Positions 16,720 to 25,657 are shown, counted from the stretch's first letter. The stretch: 64,000 nt of DNA from Bradyrhizobium prioriisuperbiae (GCF_032397745.1 NZ_CP135921.1:1550001-1614000), one strand, 5' to 3'. Numbers and translations are program-made. Notes: generated from the sequence alone by a model not told the origin.

Positions 16720-17730
16720 ATGCCGGATGTTCTCGACCTCACGATCATCTGGGCCTTCATCATCGCCTTCGCGGTGTTCGCCTACGTGGTGATGGACGGA
16801 TTCGACCTCGGCCTTGGCATGCTGTTTCCATTCTTTCCCAGGAAACAGGATCGCGATGTCATGATGAATACGGTCGCGCCGGTCTGGGACGGCAACGAGA
16901 CTTGGCTGGTGCTGGGGGGCGGCGGACTGTTCGCCGCATTTCCGCTGGCTTACGCAGTGCTGATGCCGGCACTGTACACGCCGATCATTGCCATGCTGCT
17001 GGGACTGGTGTTTCGCGGCGTCGCCTTCGAGTTCCGCTGGCGATCGCAGCGTGAACGCAATCTATGGGACATCGCCTTCGCCGGCGGCTCGCTGCTGGCC
17101 ACACTGGCGCAGGGAATCGCACTTGGGGCCATCCTGCAAGGAATCAAGGTCAGCGGGCGCATCTACGGCGGTGGCTGGTGGGACTGGCTGACACCATTCA
17201 GCGTGCTTACCGGACTCGCTCTGGTCGCCGGATATGGCCTGCTCGGCGCAACCTGGCTGGTCATGAAGACCAACGGCGACCTCCGCGATCGCGCTTATGT
17301 GCTGAGCTGGCGATTCCTGGTGGCGACGCTGCTTGCCATTGCCGTTGTCAGTCTCGCAACGCCATTTCTCGAGGCGGAATATTGGCGGCGCTGGTTTGCC
17401 TGGCCCAACATCCTGCTGACCGCACCGGTGCCGATCGCGGTTGCCGCTGTTACGCTGCTGCTGGTCAACAGCCTCAGCAACAAGCAGGACTACCGTCCGT
17501 TCTTCCTCTCGCTGGTGCTGTTCGCTTTGTCCTATGCCGGCCTCGGCATCAGCATGTTTCCCTACATCGTGCCGCGCAGCATCACGATCTGGCAGGCCGC
17601 CGCACCGACCAACAGCCAGCAATTCATGCTGGTCGGCGTCGCGATCATGGTGCCGATCATCCTGATCTATACGGCCTTCGCCTACTGGGTATTCCGTGGC
17701 AAGGTCGACCACGGCACGGGCTATCATTGA
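16720..17730 (+). CDS. cioB: cytochrome bd-type quinol oxidase subunit II (CioB)
   Basis: A 336-aa membrane protein, the structural partner of CioA. The family start is clear: FAYVVMDGFDLGLGMLFPF, then APVWDGNETWLVLGGGGLFAAFP, with eight or so hydrophobic helices and the C-terminal region GLGISMFPYIVPRSITIWQAA. It starts three bases after cioA and its TGA shares one base with the ATG of the 40-aa gene, so translation is coupled. Confidence 0.94.
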   Translation: MPDVLDLTIIWAFIIAFAVFAYVVMDGFDLGLGMLFPFFPRKQDRDVMMNTVAPVWDGNETWLVLGGGGLFAAFPLAYAVLMPALYTPIIAMLLGLVFRGVAFEFRWRSQRERNLWDIAFAGGSLLATLAQGIALGAILQGIKVSGRIYGGGWWDWLTPFSVLTGLALVAGYGLLGATWLVMKTNGDLRDRAYVLSWRFLVATLLAIAVVSLATPFLEAEYWRRWFAWPNILLTAPVPIAVAAVTLLLVNSLSNKQDYRPFFLSLVLFALSYAGLGISMFPYIVPRSITIWQAAAPTNSQQFMLVGVAIMVPIILIYTAFAYWVFRGKVDHGTGYH

Positions 17731-17852
17731 TGAAAGGCCAGCAGGCATCGCTGGCCATGCGGCTCGCCTGGTTTGTGGCCCTGTGGCTCGCCGGCGTTCT
17801 GACCGTGACGGTGATATCGTATGGGCTGCGGCTTTGGATCGCGCCTGCCTAG
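17730..17852 (+). CDS. 40-aa DUF2474-like small subunit of the bd oxidase
   Basis: A one-helix micro-protein (MKGQQASLAMRLAWFVALWL... YGLRLWIAPA). The ATG overlaps the cioB stop by one base. Small DUF2474 proteins commonly follow cioAB, and CydX/CydH-type subunits stabilise bd oxidases, so a similar role is likely. The membrane helix is about residues 12-34 with positive charge on the N-terminal side. Confidence 0.75.
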   Translation: MKGQQASLAMRLAWFVALWLAGVLTVTVISYGLRLWIAPA

Positions 17853-18010
17853 AATGCGCCAGCATCAGTTCGCGCGGCGATGCCTCACGCGAACCCGCCT
17901 CAAGATCGACGACATCAGGGTTTTACGAGAATCAGTCAAGTCAACCCCTATGCGGCTAACCCTTGCCAGCCTGCGACGGCTGGGCTTTGATGGCGCCGCT
18001 CTGCTCGACT

Positions 18011-18110
18011 AGATTATGATGCGATTAAAGGGAATCGCATCATAATCTCTTCTCTTTGTTTGAGCATGATCTTTTCGGAAAACCGGTTTCCACTTTTCCG
18101 GATCATGCTC
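18011..18110. repeat. bipartite double-hairpin repeat, copy A
   Basis: The first part is a perfect 16-bp inverted repeat (AGATTATGATGCGATT at 18011-18026, complement at 18033-18048, 6-base loop). After 13 bases comes a second hairpin: GAGCATGATC (18062-18071) with GATCATGCTC (18101-18110), inner CGGAAAA with TTTTCCG, around the core AACCGGTTTCCACTT. A second copy with different stems but the same layout is at 50630-50728. It sits just before the L,D-transpeptidase start. Confidence 0.85.
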
Positions 18111-18115
18111 TAGCG

Positions 18116-18724
18116 ATGGACCGAATGGCAATGATCCGATTTCTCATCTGCATCCAGCTCGCGATCTTCGCGCTTCTGATTGCTCCCGCCTCCGAAGGCT
18201 TCACCCAGAACGCCGAGATGAACATCGACGATCAACCCGGCTTCGTGCCGGAGGATGAATCGCTGCCACCGGAGTATCAGCGCCAGATGGTGTTCTTCCG
18301 CACCACCGAGCCACCCGGCACCATCGTCATCCAGACAGCGGAGCGCTATCTCTATCTGGTCCAGGGCAACGGCCGGGCCATGCGCTACGGCATCGGCGTC
18401 GGCCGCGAAGGGTTCCAATGGCAAGGCTTGCTGAAGATCTCACGCAAGGCTGAGTGGCCCGACTGGACACCTCCGTCGGAAATGATCCAGCGCCAGCCTT
18501 ATTTGCCGCGTTTCATGGCTGGCGGACCGGGCAACCCGATGGGCGCGCGGGCGCTGTATCTCGGCGCCACCGTCTACCGCATCCACGGCACCAACCAGCC
18601 GCAGACCATTGGAAGCGCGGTGTCGTCGGGCTGTTTCCGTCTGGTCAATGCCGACGTGACCGACCTGTTCAATCGCGTACCCGTGGGCACCAAGGTCGTT
18701 GTCCGGCAGCGGCCGGAGATCTGA
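18116..18724 (+). CDS. exported L,D-transpeptidase (YkuD family)
   Basis: About 202 aa; crosslinks peptidoglycan (3-3 links) or attaches proteins to it. The catalytic block is HGTNQPQTIGSAVSSGCFRLVNADV, with Cys173 as nucleophile and the usual SxGCxR form. An N-terminal hydrophobic segment (MIRFLICIQLAIFALLIAPA) acts as signal. I start at ATG 18116 because sequence further upstream belongs to a palindromic repeat; ATG 18125 and 18131 are alternatives, the last having GGA ten bases upstream. It stands alone, followed by an amino-acid binding protein. Confidence 0.9.
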   Translation: MDRMAMIRFLICIQLAIFALLIAPASEGFTQNAEMNIDDQPGFVPEDESLPPEYQRQMVFFRTTEPPGTIVIQTAERYLYLVQGNGRAMRYGIGVGREGFQWQGLLKISRKAEWPDWTPPSEMIQRQPYLPRFMAGGPGNPMGARALYLGATVYRIHGTNQPQTIGSAVSSGCFRLVNADVTDLFNRVPVGTKVVVRQRPEI

Positions 18725-18782
18725 CCGTCGCATTCTCTGCCCAGCACAAATTCGCAAGACCCCGTCTTAACGAGAGAGTCCG

Positions 18783-19847
18783 ATGTTCAAATCACTCGCT
18801 TCGCTGTCCAAATCTCTTGCTTTCAAGACGCTTGCCCGCGGACTCTCCGCTTCGGCGCTGACCGCGACGATCGGCCTTGCCGCCACAACGGCGCAGGCCC
18901 AGACGCTCACGGCGATCAAGGATCGCGGCCGCTTGCTCTGTGGTGTGTCCACCGGACTGACCGGATTCTCGATCGCTGACGACAAGGGCAACTGGACCGG
19001 TTTCGATGTCGATTTCTGCCGGGCGCTGTCGGCCGCGATCTTCAACGACGCCAGCAAGGTGACGTACGTTCCTCTCAATGCCAGCGAGCGATTTGCGGCC
19101 CTGAAGTCCAGCAAGATCGATGTGCTGTCGCGCAACTCGACATGGACGATGTCGCGCGAGACAGAATTCAATCTCCACTTCACCGGCACGACCTACTACG
19201 ACGGTCAGGGCTTCATGGTGCGGCGGGCGCGCAACGCGGATTCCGCGCTTGATCTCAACGGAGCCAAGGTCTGCGTGCAGTCGGGAACGACAACGCAGTT
19301 CAATCTCGCCGACTACTTCCGCGCCAACAACATCAAGTACGACGAGATCCAGTTCACCACCGTCACCGACCTGATCAAGGCCTATGACAGCGGGCAGTGC
19401 GACGTCTTCACCAGCGACGTCTCGCAGTTGCATTCGGAACGCGCCAATTTCGCCAAGCCCGGTGACCACGTTATTCTTCCGGATGTCATTTCCAAGGAAC
19501 CGCTGGGTCCGGTGGTTCGTCAGGGCGACGATCGCTGGCTCGAAATCGTCAAATGGACGCACTTCGCGATGCTGAACGCCGAAGAGCTCGGCGTGACCTC
19601 CAGGAACATCGATCAAGCGCTGCAATCAGCGAAGCCGGACGTGAAGCGGCTGGTCGGAACCGAAGGCAGCTATGGCGAAGAGATCGGCCTCACCCGGGAT
19701 TGGGCCACCCGTATCATCCGCCTGGTCGGCAATTATGGCGAGGTCTACGATCGCAATGTCGGCGTCGGCACCAAGCTCGCCATCCCACGCGGATTGAACC
19801 AGCTGTGGAATTCCGGGGGAATTCAGTATGCCCCACCGATCCGCTGA
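18783..19847 (+). CDS. AapJ-like general amino-acid binding protein, without permease genes
   Basis: A 354-aa periplasmic protein of the SBP_bac_3 class. A Sec signal ends near TTAQAQT. The mature part matches AapJ/BztA-type proteins: IKDRGRLLCGVSTGLTGFSIADDKGNWTGFDVDFCRALSAA, SRNSTWTMSRE, VCVQSGTTTQFNLADYF, YDSGQCDVFTSDVSQL and the distinctive C-terminal GEVYDRNVG. In rhizobia AapJ works with AapQMP. Here the upstream gene is a transpeptidase and the downstream one a convergent kinase, so the transporter must be encoded elsewhere or this copy is a scavenging paralogue. Confidence 0.88.
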   Translation: MFKSLASLSKSLAFKTLARGLSASALTATIGLAATTAQAQTLTAIKDRGRLLCGVSTGLTGFSIADDKGNWTGFDVDFCRALSAAIFNDASKVTYVPLNASERFAALKSSKIDVLSRNSTWTMSRETEFNLHFTGTTYYDGQGFMVRRARNADSALDLNGAKVCVQSGTTTQFNLADYFRANNIKYDEIQFTTVTDLIKAYDSGQCDVFTSDVSQLHSERANFAKPGDHVILPDVISKEPLGPVVRQGDDRWLEIVKWTHFAMLNAEELGVTSRNIDQALQSAKPDVKRLVGTEGSYGEEIGLTRDWATRIIRLVGNYGEVYDRNVGVGTKLAIPRGLNQLWNSGGIQYAPPIR

Positions 19848-19862
19848 CGGTCCGGCAACAAC

Positions 19863-22328
19863 CTAATGACGGGTTGGCGCAGTTTGCTGTGAGGTTATTC
19901 GCCGCAGCCGCCCGGTCAGCGCATCGATGGAAAACGGCTTTGCCAGAATTTCCGTCCCGGGTTCAAGGAAGCCGTCGCGCATGGCGGCATCTTCCGCATA
20001 GCCGGTGATGAACAACACCCGCAGATTCTTGCGTTGCAGGCGGGCAAAATCGGCGATCTGACGGCCATTCAGGCCGGGCAATCCGACATCGGTCACCAGA
20101 AGATCGATACGCCGGCCAGATTCGAGCACTGGAATGGCCCCTTTGTCGTCCGTGGCTTCGATCGTGGCATAGCCGAGGTCCTGCAAAGCTTCGATGAGCA
20201 TCAGCCGCACCGCGCTGTCGTCTTCAATCACCAGCACTGTCTCCTCGGATGGCGATTGCGCGTCGTTTCCATCGCCTGAGGCCACCTTCGCCGGACCAAG
20301 ATAGCGCGGGAGATACAGCGAAACGATTGTTCCCTCGCCCTCCAGGCTGTCGAGATGAATATGGCCGCGGGCCTGCTTGGCGTAGCCATAAACCATCGAC
20401 AAACCGAGACCGGTGCCCTGCCCCATCGGCTTGGTGGTGAAAAACGGATCGAACGCACGTTTCTGGACGTCGGACGGCATGCCGACGCCGTTATCCCTGA
20501 CGCGCATCACGATATAATCTCCAGGCGCGATCTCGCGCTGCGGATCGCCGGCGGCCACCGTCACGTTGTCGGCTTCAATGGTGAGCAGGCCGCCATCCGG
20601 CATCGCATCGCGCGCATCGATCGCAAGATTGATCAACGCGGTTTCGATCTGGTTGGCGTCGCCTTCCGCAATCCACAGATTGTCCGGCGTCGCGATGCGC
20701 ACATCCACCTGCTCACTCAGCGTGCGCCGAAGCAAATCCTCCAGCGATACGATGAGGTGCTTGAGATCAAGCGGCTTGAGATCGAGCGCCTGACGCCGGG
20801 AGAATGCCAGCAACCGGTTGGTCAACCCTGCGGCCCGATTGGCGGACGTGACGGCGGCATCGATAAAGCGATCGACATCATTGGTGCGGCCCGAGGCGAG
20901 CCGCCGCTTGACGAGATCGAGGCCACCGATGATGCCAGTCAGCAGATTGTTGAAATCGTGCGCGATGCCCCCCGTCAACTGACCGACGGCCTCCATCTTC
21001 TGCGACTGCCGCAATTGCTCTTCCGCGGTCTGCAAGGCCTCCTGGGCCTTCTTTTCAGCGGTTACGTCGCGGCCCACCGCGTAGACCTGGCCATCGTCAC
21101 GTGCCGCGGTCCAGGAGATCCAGCGATAAGACCCGTCCTTGTGACGAAAGCGATTTTCAAAGCGCGGCATCACGCCATCCGTGGCCAGATACGCGACCTG
21201 CGCCCGGGTGCGTTCGATATCGTCGGGATGTTCCAGCCACTCCGACGTCTTGCCCAGCAAGTCCTCCTCCGACCAGCCCAGCACGCTCGTCCAGGCCGGG
21301 TTGACGCTGAGGCACACGCCGCGCTTGTCCGTCACCAGCAGCATGTCCTCCGAGACGCTCCAGAGGCGATCGAGTTCGCGCGTGCTCTGCTCGACTTTCT
21401 GTTCCAGTGTCGTGTTGAGGCGCGCAAGCTCTGCCGCGGCAATCTCGCGCTCGGTGATATCGATATGCGCGCCGACCAGCCTGACGGCGCGGCCGTTCGC
21501 ATCGCGCTCGATCTCGGCACTCACGGAAATCCAGCGGGTTTCTCCGTCACTGGGGCGGATAATGCGATATTGCGCATTATAGTCGCGTCCGCTCCCGGCA
21601 ATCGCATCACGAAACTGCTTTTCGGTGAACACGCGATCGTCTGGATGGATACGCGCGACCCAAGCCTCGTGACTCTCATGCGCCGCTTCCGGCGGCAAGC
21701 CGTGAATCGTCAAATACTCGGGCGACCTGCGATTCTGGAAGCCGTTCTCGAAAAACACCTCGACGCCACCGACCTTGCCGATGCGCTGGACCCGCGCGAG
21801 CTCCGCCTCGCGTGCCCGCAACTGCCGCGCGGCAAGAACCTGCTTTGTGGTGTCCGACACGATCGCCAGAACGCCGGCCGGCAAGCCCTCCTCGTCGCGG
21901 ATCGGGCTGTAGTCGAGATTGAGCCAGACGTCTTCCGGTCTACCGTTGCGGTTGAGCACGAGATGCTGATCGCGAAACGAGACCGCACGACCGGCAAGTC
22001 CGGCATCCATCACTCGCCGATTGAAATCGGCAACTTCGGGCCAGGTCTCGAAGATGGATTTGCCCAGCATCGCGGGATGCCGGTTGCCGGCGATGCCGAC
22101 ATAGGCATCGTTGTAGACCGTGATGCCATCGGCGCCCCACAGCAGGCACATCGGAACCGGTGACTGCATCATCATGTCGATGGCGGTCTTCAGGCTCTGT
22201 GGCCAGCGCAAGATCGGGCCCAATTGCGTCCGCGACCAGGGATGGTTGCGGATGAGAGCGCCCAGCCGGCCACCGCCGACAGGGAACAGGTCTTCGCTGA
22301 ATCGCAGGGCAGGCTCTGCCGGGACCAT
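19863..22328 (-). CDS. multi-PAS hybrid sensor histidine kinase with C-terminal receiver
   Basis: An 821-aa protein with no membrane helix. Several PAS domains fill residues 40-430 (YNDAYVGIAGNRHPAMLGKS; RIHPDDRVFTEKQFRDAI; WTSVLGWSEEDLLG; RFRHKDGSYRWISW). The kinase has His457 in LTGGIAHDFNNLLTGIIG and the ATPase motifs DNGVGMPSDV and GTGLGLSMVYGYAKQ. The receiver (about 700-815) has phosphoacceptor Asp747 in LLVTDVGLPGLNG and Lys in LAKPFSID. It is an orphan: no partner regulator adjoins it. The input is probably cytoplasmic, and no heme or flavin motif was recognised. Confidence 0.92.
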   Translation of the reverse strand: MVPAEPALRFSEDLFPVGGGRLGALIRNHPWSRTQLGPILRWPQSLKTAIDMMMQSPVPMCLLWGADGITVYNDAYVGIAGNRHPAMLGKSIFETWPEVADFNRRVMDAGLAGRAVSFRDQHLVLNRNGRPEDVWLNLDYSPIRDEEGLPAGVLAIVSDTTKQVLAARQLRAREAELARVQRIGKVGGVEVFFENGFQNRRSPEYLTIHGLPPEAAHESHEAWVARIHPDDRVFTEKQFRDAIAGSGRDYNAQYRIIRPSDGETRWISVSAEIERDANGRAVRLVGAHIDITEREIAAAELARLNTTLEQKVEQSTRELDRLWSVSEDMLLVTDKRGVCLSVNPAWTSVLGWSEEDLLGKTSEWLEHPDDIERTRAQVAYLATDGVMPRFENRFRHKDGSYRWISWTAARDDGQVYAVGRDVTAEKKAQEALQTAEEQLRQSQKMEAVGQLTGGIAHDFNNLLTGIIGGLDLVKRRLASGRTNDVDRFIDAAVTSANRAAGLTNRLLAFSRRQALDLKPLDLKHLIVSLEDLLRRTLSEQVDVRIATPDNLWIAEGDANQIETALINLAIDARDAMPDGGLLTIEADNVTVAAGDPQREIAPGDYIVMRVRDNGVGMPSDVQKRAFDPFFTTKPMGQGTGLGLSMVYGYAKQARGHIHLDSLEGEGTIVSLYLPRYLGPAKVASGDGNDAQSPSEETVLVIEDDSAVRLMLIEALQDLGYATIEATDDKGAIPVLESGRRIDLLVTDVGLPGLNGRQIADFARLQRKNLRVLFITGYAEDAAMRDGFLEPGTEILAKPFSIDALTGRLRRITSQQTAPTRH

Positions 22329-22509
22329 TCGATGCTCACGGTAGCAGGCCAGGCGCGGGGATGCCCCTCATGCTACTTTAGTATGAAACTTGCCGGCCTT
22401 GGTCGTGCCCCGTCCGTCGTCAGCTTTTCCCGGTGCGGCACGCCTCGATTGCCGACAGAAAGCAGCTTATTTTCAATAGGTTATGCGAATTCAAAGAGAT
22501 GAACCCGCG

Positions 22510-23649
22510 TCAGTATTTTCTCAGCCGCGCTAGTTGATCAGCATGAAAGTTTGAATCGCCAAAAAGTTCCTGACAAACACGTGCCCGCTTCATAAAAAAT
22601 CCAATGTCGAACTGATCCGTCATCCCCATGCCGCCATGCATCTGCACCGCCTCCTGCACGGCAAGGGTCCCAGTGGTGCCAGCCTTGGCTTTGGCAACCG
22701 CAACCGCGGGGCCGGCCGCCTCGAAATTCTCGTCCAGCAGTTGCAGCGCCTTCAGCACCGTGGCCCGGGTCAGTTCGATTTCGCAATAAAGGTGGGCGGC
22801 GCGGTGCTGCAGGGCCTGAAACTCGCCGATCAACTTTCCGAACTGCTTGCGCTCCTTCAGATAGGTGACTGTGCGGCCGAAAACCTCTTCGGAGGCGCCC
22901 AGCAGCTCGGACGCGACCACACCGCGGCCGACATTGAGGATGCCTTCCAGCAGCACCCCGCCCTGGTCCACTTCCCCGAGCACGCCGTCCGCGGTCACGT
23001 CCACATCATCGAACACGATCCGCGCTGCATTGTGCGCGTCGACCATGGCGGTGCGTTCGACCGCGATGCCTTTGCTCTTCGGATTCACCAAAAACAGCGT
23101 CAGGCCGCCGGCCTCGCCCGGCGATCCCGAGGTGCGCGCCGCCACGATCAGAAGATCAGCCACATGACCATCGATCACGAAGCCCTTCGCACCGCTCAGC
23201 TTGAAGCCGTTGCCGGATCGTGTGGCCTGCATCGCCGTCTGCAGCGGCCGGTGCTTTGCCCCCTCGTCCACGGCCAGGGCGGCGATCAAGCCGCCCTTGG
23301 CGATTCCAGTGAGATACTCGGACTTCTGCGCCGCCGTTCCGCCGCGCGACAGCGCCAACGTCGCAAGCACGGCGGTGGACAGAAACGGCGAGGGCATCAA
23401 GGTGCGGCCGATCTCCTCCATGATAATGCCCGCTTCGACACACCCGAGCCCGGTGCCGCCGAATTCCTCCGGCACAAGCAAGCCGGAAAATCCCATCTCC
23501 GCAAAAGTGCCCCAGAGTTCGCGCGAGAAGCCCGTCGGGTCCTTGCTGTCGCGCAGTTGCCGCAGGTGCGACACCGGCGCCTTGGTACCAATCAGGCCGC
23601 GCGCGCTGTCGCGCAGCATCGATTGTTCTTCGTTGAGGACGAGTGCCAT
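22510..23649 (-). CDS. acyl-CoA dehydrogenase family protein, probable non-catalytic partner
   Basis: A 379-aa FAD-fold protein. It has the usual three domains: N-terminal helices (LVPEEFGGTGLGCVEAGIIMEEIGR), a beta domain (LSGAKGFVIDGHVADLLIVAAR) and a C-terminal helical domain (YLKERKQFGKLIGEFQALQHRAA, MHGGMGMTDQFDIGFFMKRAR). The C-terminal EGT(S)E motif that carries the catalytic Glu in many members is absent. The gene upstream (63 bases) encodes a second member that has it. Such pairs form heterotetramers in steroid and side-chain degradation enzymes (ChsE type). The substrate is unknown. Confidence 0.88.
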   Translation of the reverse strand: MALVLNEEQSMLRDSARGLIGTKAPVSHLRQLRDSKDPTGFSRELWGTFAEMGFSGLLVPEEFGGTGLGCVEAGIIMEEIGRTLMPSPFLSTAVLATLALSRGGTAAQKSEYLTGIAKGGLIAALAVDEGAKHRPLQTAMQATRSGNGFKLSGAKGFVIDGHVADLLIVAARTSGSPGEAGGLTLFLVNPKSKGIAVERTAMVDAHNAARIVFDDVDVTADGVLGEVDQGGVLLEGILNVGRGVVASELLGASEEVFGRTVTYLKERKQFGKLIGEFQALQHRAAHLYCEIELTRATVLKALQLLDENFEAAGPAVAVAKAKAGTTGTLAVQEAVQMHGGMGMTDQFDIGFFMKRARVCQELFGDSNFHADQLARLRKY

Positions 23650-23712
23650 GACAAAAATCCGTTCAGATAAGAGATCGAGAAAAAGCGCCGCGCAGAGGCG
23701 GCGAGAGCCGCA

Positions 23713-24897
23713 TCACGCGCCGGGCAGATCGAGAATGCGCTTGGCAACGATGCCGAGCATCACTTCGCTGGTGCCGCCCTCGATCGAGTTGGCCTTGGTC
23801 CGCAACCAGGCACGCGCGCGCGCGCCATCCTTGGACCGCTCACTTTCCCATTCCAGTGCGTCGCTGCCGCCGGCCGACATCAGGATTTCATACCGGCGCT
23901 TGTTCAGTTCGGTGCCGTAATATTTCATGGCCGACGAGAACGCCGGATGAGCCTGGCCGGCTTTGGCGAGATCCACCGCGCGCTCAGCCGCGCAGGCCAG
24001 CGCCGCTTCGTCGATTTCAAACGTCGCGATCTGGCCACGCAGCACCGGATCGTCCAGATGCCCGTGATCGTCGGTGCCGATCGAATCCGCGGCCACCTGC
24101 CCGAGCGGCCGGCCAACGCCGCGCTCGCCCATGCCGCTGATCATGGCGCGCTCATGCTGCAACAGGTATTTCGCCACGTCCCAGCCACGGTTGACCTGAC
24201 CCAGCACATGGGACTGCGGCACCCGCACATTGTCGAAGAAGGTTTCGCAGAATGGCGACTTGCCGGAGATCAACAGGATCGGCTTGGTCGAAACGCCCGG
24301 CGAGGTCATGTCAAACAGGATGAAACTGATGCCGTCGTGCTTCTTCGCCGTGGAATCGGTGCGCACCAGGCAGAAGATCCAATCCGCGAAGTTCGCATAC
24401 GACGTCCAGATCTTCTGGCCATTGATGATGAAGTCGTCACCATTGACCTCGGCGCGAGTCTGCAGCGAGGCGAGATCAGAGCCTGCATTCGGCTCGGAAT
24501 AGCCCTGGCACCAGCGGATCGATCCCGCCGTGATCTTTGGCAGATGCTCGCGCTTCTGCGCGTCGGTGCCGTATTTCAACAGCGCCGGCCCGAGCATCGA
24601 AATGCCGAAGCTCACCAGCGGCAGCCGCGCCGATATCGCCGCCATCTCCTGGCGCAGGATCTTCGCCTCTTCACCGTCGAGGCCGCCGCCGCCATATTCC
24701 TTCGGCCAGTGCGGCACGGTCCAGCCCTTGTCGCGCATACGCTCGAACCAGATCCGTTGCGGCTCCGATGAAAAGGTCGCGTTGCGGCCGCCCCAGAAGG
24801 TGTCTTCCTCCTTGGTCATCGGCTTGCGCATCTCAGGCGGGCAATTGGCCTCCAGCCAGGCACGTGTGTCTTTGCGGAATTGATCGAGATCGGCCAT
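23713..24897 (-). CDS. acyl-CoA dehydrogenase, catalytic-type
   Basis: A 394-aa flavoprotein that would oxidise an acyl-CoA at the alpha-beta position. Landmarks are HWPKEYGGGGLDGEEAKIL, RWCQGYSEPNAGSDLASLQTRA, GQKIWTSYANFADWIFCLVRT and the C-terminal SIEGGTSEVMLGIVAKRIL, where Glu373 is the likely catalytic base. It is upstream of and co-directional with a second dehydrogenase that lacks this motif. The two probably act as one complex. Nearby genes (VOC and CMD families, divergent) hint at degradation of a ring or sterol-like compound, but this is weak. Confidence 0.92.
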   Translation of the reverse strand: MADLDQFRKDTRAWLEANCPPEMRKPMTKEEDTFWGGRNATFSSEPQRIWFERMRDKGWTVPHWPKEYGGGGLDGEEAKILRQEMAAISARLPLVSFGISMLGPALLKYGTDAQKREHLPKITAGSIRWCQGYSEPNAGSDLASLQTRAEVNGDDFIINGQKIWTSYANFADWIFCLVRTDSTAKKHDGISFILFDMTSPGVSTKPILLISGKSPFCETFFDNVRVPQSHVLGQVNRGWDVAKYLLQHERAMISGMGERGVGRPLGQVAADSIGTDDHGHLDDPVLRGQIATFEIDEAALACAAERAVDLAKAGQAHPAFSSAMKYYGTELNKRRYEILMSAGGSDALEWESERSKDGARARAWLRTKANSIEGGTSEVMLGIVAKRILDLPGA

Positions 24898-25056
24898 CGC
24901 GCGTTTCCTGTGATTTAAATGTTGGACGCGACTTTAGCCGCGGCCTTGCGGAATTCAACAGATCGATGACAATTGGCCGCGCTTCGCACGACATGGCTGC
25001 CGCGCCTGTCAATCCCTCGCTCCAACAACAAGAACCGAAACCGGAGGAAATTCAAC

Positions 25057-25605
25057 ATGCGCCTCACCTGGATTTCGCCTAGCGAAATGACCGAGCATCA
25101 GCGCGCCACCTACGACGAATCCATCGCCAGCAAACGCGGCCGGCCACCGGAGCCGATGATGGCATGGTTGCACAGCCCGGAAATGGCGCGGCACGCGACG
25201 CGGCTCGGCGCCTTCCTGCGCTACGACACCACGCTGACGCCGCAACACTCCGAGCTTGCGATTCTGGTGACCGCACGGCACTGGAGCGCGAAGTTCGAAT
25301 GGTATGCCCACAAGAAGCTGGCATTGGCCGCCGGCATGGACCACCGCATCATCGACGACATCAATGCGCGGCGTGTGCCGCAGTTCGACGATCCGAAGGC
25401 GCAAGTGATCTATGACGTCAGCAGATCGCTGCACGAGACCCATGTCGTCCCCAAACCGCTCTATGACAAAGCGCAGGAGTTGCTGGGACAACGAGGTTTC
25501 GTCGAGGTGATCGGCCTCGTCGGCTACTACACGCTGGTGTCGATGACCCTCAATGCCTACGAGTTCGGCCTGCCGGAGGGCGAGGTCTCCGATCTTGCGC
25601 CGTGA
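25057..25605 (+). CDS. carboxymuconolactone decarboxylase (CMD/AhpD)-family protein
   Basis: A 182-aa all-helical protein. The ATG at 25057 has a strong GGAGGA site upstream. The family core is about residues 60-100 (LTPQHSELAILVTARHWSAKFEWYAHKKLALAAGM), with the conserved Glu and His (FEWYAHKKLA) but no cysteine pair, so it is not a peroxidase of the AhpD type. It is divergent from the acyl-CoA dehydrogenase pair and followed by a VOC protein. The reaction is unknown; relatives act in aromatic ring degradation. Confidence 0.85.
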   Translation: MRLTWISPSEMTEHQRATYDESIASKRGRPPEPMMAWLHSPEMARHATRLGAFLRYDTTLTPQHSELAILVTARHWSAKFEWYAHKKLALAAGMDHRIIDDINARRVPQFDDPKAQVIYDVSRSLHETHVVPKPLYDKAQELLGQRGFVEVIGLVGYYTLVSMTLNAYEFGLPEGEVSDLAP

Positions 25606-25657
25606 GAGCGTCGCCCCCACATAGCGGCATTAGCGTCCATGTGGGGACCGAGAGGTC

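Noticed and set aside
20355..22163. A 602-codon open frame on the plus strand opposite the PAS hybrid kinase
   Set aside because: The kinase on the other strand has all expected motifs; this frame has biased, low-sense composition.
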